From: Oscillospiraceae bacterium MB24-C1
GTDB lineage: Bacteria > Bacillota > Clostridia > Oscillospirales > Ruminococcaceae
Length of the DNA stretch: 64,000 bases
Assembly: GCA_030913685.1 (NCBI GenBank)
Contig: CP133187.1
Coordinates: forward strand, 1,761,501 to 1,825,500
Direction of reading: 5' to 3'
The translations under genes were made by a program, and so were the position numbers. Shown here one piece after another: positions 63,164 to 64,000 of this stretch. The notes beneath the pieces are model-generated. The model saw only the letters and a list, made by a program, of their open reading frames with translations, did no database searches and was not told the DNA's origin. Numbering within the stretch: position 1 is the stretch's first letter; every line of letters begins with the position of its first letter.

Positions 63164-64000
63164 ATGAGATACGAAGGTGATGTTTACCGTCCGCCAAGTG
63201 AAGCACACAGCCTGATTATTCAGCTTACCATCGGCTGCGCTCGTAACACCTGTACCTTTTGCACCATGTATAAGCGCAAGACCTTCCGTGTGAGACCACT
63301 GGCTGATGTTATAGCCGACCTAGAGGAGGTCAGCCAAAGCCACCGCCTGGACGTCGACCGAATTTTTCTTGCAGACGGCGATGCGCTCGTTGTCAAAACA
63401 GAGGATATTATCACAATTCTCGATAAGGCTTACGCGTTGTTTCCACGCCTTGAGCGCATCACAATGTACGGTGCCGCACAGGATGTGCTTCTTAAATCTC
63501 ACGAGGAGCTGGTGTCCCTCAGAGAGCATGGGCTAGAGATGGTCTATATCGGCGCCGAATCGGGCAGTGACGAAATTTTGCAGGATGTCAAAAAAGGGGT
63601 CACTGCTGCCGAGATTACCGAGGCCTGTCTGCGGCTAAAGGCGGCGGGTCTGAAGGTTTCGATGACGCTGATCACCGGTCTCGGCGGACGGCCCAAAACG
63701 CGCGAGCATGCCATCATGTCGGCGAAGCTAGTTACGGCTACAAAGCCAGATTATCTCGGCCTATTGACGCTGCACCTCGAGGCAGGCACGCCACTGGCGC
63801 AGGATTATCTCGAGGGGCGGTTTGACATTCTCTCCCCACTGGAGTATCTGCAGGAGCAAAAACTGTTTTTGGAATCGGTGGATAGCGAGGGCACAGTGTT
63901 ACGCTCGAACCACATTTCCAATTATGTGGCACTGGCCGGTGTCTTGAACCGTGACCGCCAGAAGATGATAAATCAACTCCAGCACGCGCTTGAAAACGGT
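63164..64000 (+). CDS. Radical SAM protein, 3' end missing
   Basis: 279 residues visible, no stop before the window edge. AAAAGGAGA precedes ATG 63164. The [4Fe-4S]/SAM cysteines read C-x4-C-x2-C in TIGCARNTCTFCTMYK, a slightly wider spacing than the usual C-x3-C-x2-C. YIGAESGSDEIL and LITGLGGRPKTREHA fit the Elp3/HemN-like radical SAM group. Likely transcribed with rpoN. Reaction unknown. Confidence 0.88.
   Translation, partial: MRYEGDVYRPPSEAHSLIIQLTIGCARNTCTFCTMYKRKTFRVRPLADVIADLEEVSQSHRLDVDRIFLADGDALVVKTEDIITILDKAYALFPRLERITMYGAAQDVLLKSHEELVSLREHGLEMVYIGAESGSDEILQDVKKGVTAAEITEACLRLKAAGLKVSMTLITGLGGRPKTREHAIMSAKLVTATKPDYLGLLTLHLEAGTPLAQDYLEGRFDILSPLEYLQEQKLFLESVDSEGTVLRSNHISNYVALAGVLNRDRQKMINQLQHALENG

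Overview
The window reads as the chromosome of a spore-forming, anaerobic, amino-acid-fermenting member of the Clostridia (Bacillota), probably an Oscillospiraceae/Eubacteriales relative. Evidence: sporulation genes (spoVAC-D-E, spmA-B, an AbrB/SpoVT-type regulator), a leucine T-box, a lysine riboswitch, rpoN, strong Gram-positive ribosome binding sites, and two complete sets of strictly anaerobic radical/Fe-S dehydratase genes. I see no insertion sequence, prophage or CRISPR array. Both ends cut through genes: an ABC-transporter ATPase at the left and a radical SAM protein at the right.

Layout. 0-7.4 kb: partial ABC ATPase, a membrane-anchored NERD-like protein, then a glutamate-conjugate/peptide salvage block (abgB-abgT and two M20 peptidases). 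7.5-9.9 kb: rrf2-mnmA-tcdA tRNA-modification operon with its own promoter and a palindrome over the -10 box. 10-13.3 kb: CPBP protease, tadA and two nitrilase-fold proteins that have lost the catalytic cysteine. 13.3-16.3 kb: HhH-like orphan, spoVACDE and an initiator tRNA. 16.5-22.2 kb: TRAP transporter dctPQM, gamma-glutamyltransferase and a GntR regulator. 22.7-30.6 kb: 4-hydroxybutyrate module (permease, 4-hydroxybutyrate dehydrogenase, 4-hydroxybutyryl-CoA dehydratase, a NifU-like domain protein, a small Cys-rich protein, CoA-transferase) next to a PAS-AAA+-Fis regulator with no GAFTGA loop. 30.8-32.6 kb: three membrane orphans. 33.2-36.8 kb: glutaminase, an AGCS amino-acid symporter and an ornithine/alanine racemase-type enzyme. 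37.2-45 kb: the hydroxyglutarate pathway of glutamate fermentation (gcdC-gctA-gctB-gcdA-hgdC-hgdA-hgdB), divergent from an AraC regulator. 46-52 kb: second gamma-glutamyltransferase, small Cys-rich membrane protein, GNAT, AbrB, spmAB and a DUF815 ATPase. 52-57 kb: amidohydrolase, a PRK06851-like protein with a broken P-loop, a lysine-riboswitch-controlled NhaC-family transporter and a VanW protein. 57-61.5 kb: 2-hydroxyacid dehydrogenase and leuCDB behind a Leu T-box. 61.8-64 kb: rpoN and a radical SAM protein.

How the genes work together. Much of the window looks built to release and burn glutamate. Two gamma-glutamyltransferases, AbgB, M20 peptidases and glutaminase can liberate glutamate from gamma-glutamyl peptides, p-aminobenzoyl-glutamate-like conjugates and glutamine; transporters sit beside most of them. 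The hgd/gct/gcd operon then takes 2-hydroxyglutarate to crotonyl-CoA. The 4-hydroxybutyrate module reaches the same crotonyl-CoA from succinic semialdehyde. The membrane decarboxylase subunit (GcdB), 2-hydroxyglutarate dehydrogenase and the butyrate-forming enzymes are not in this window and must lie elsewhere if the pathways are complete.
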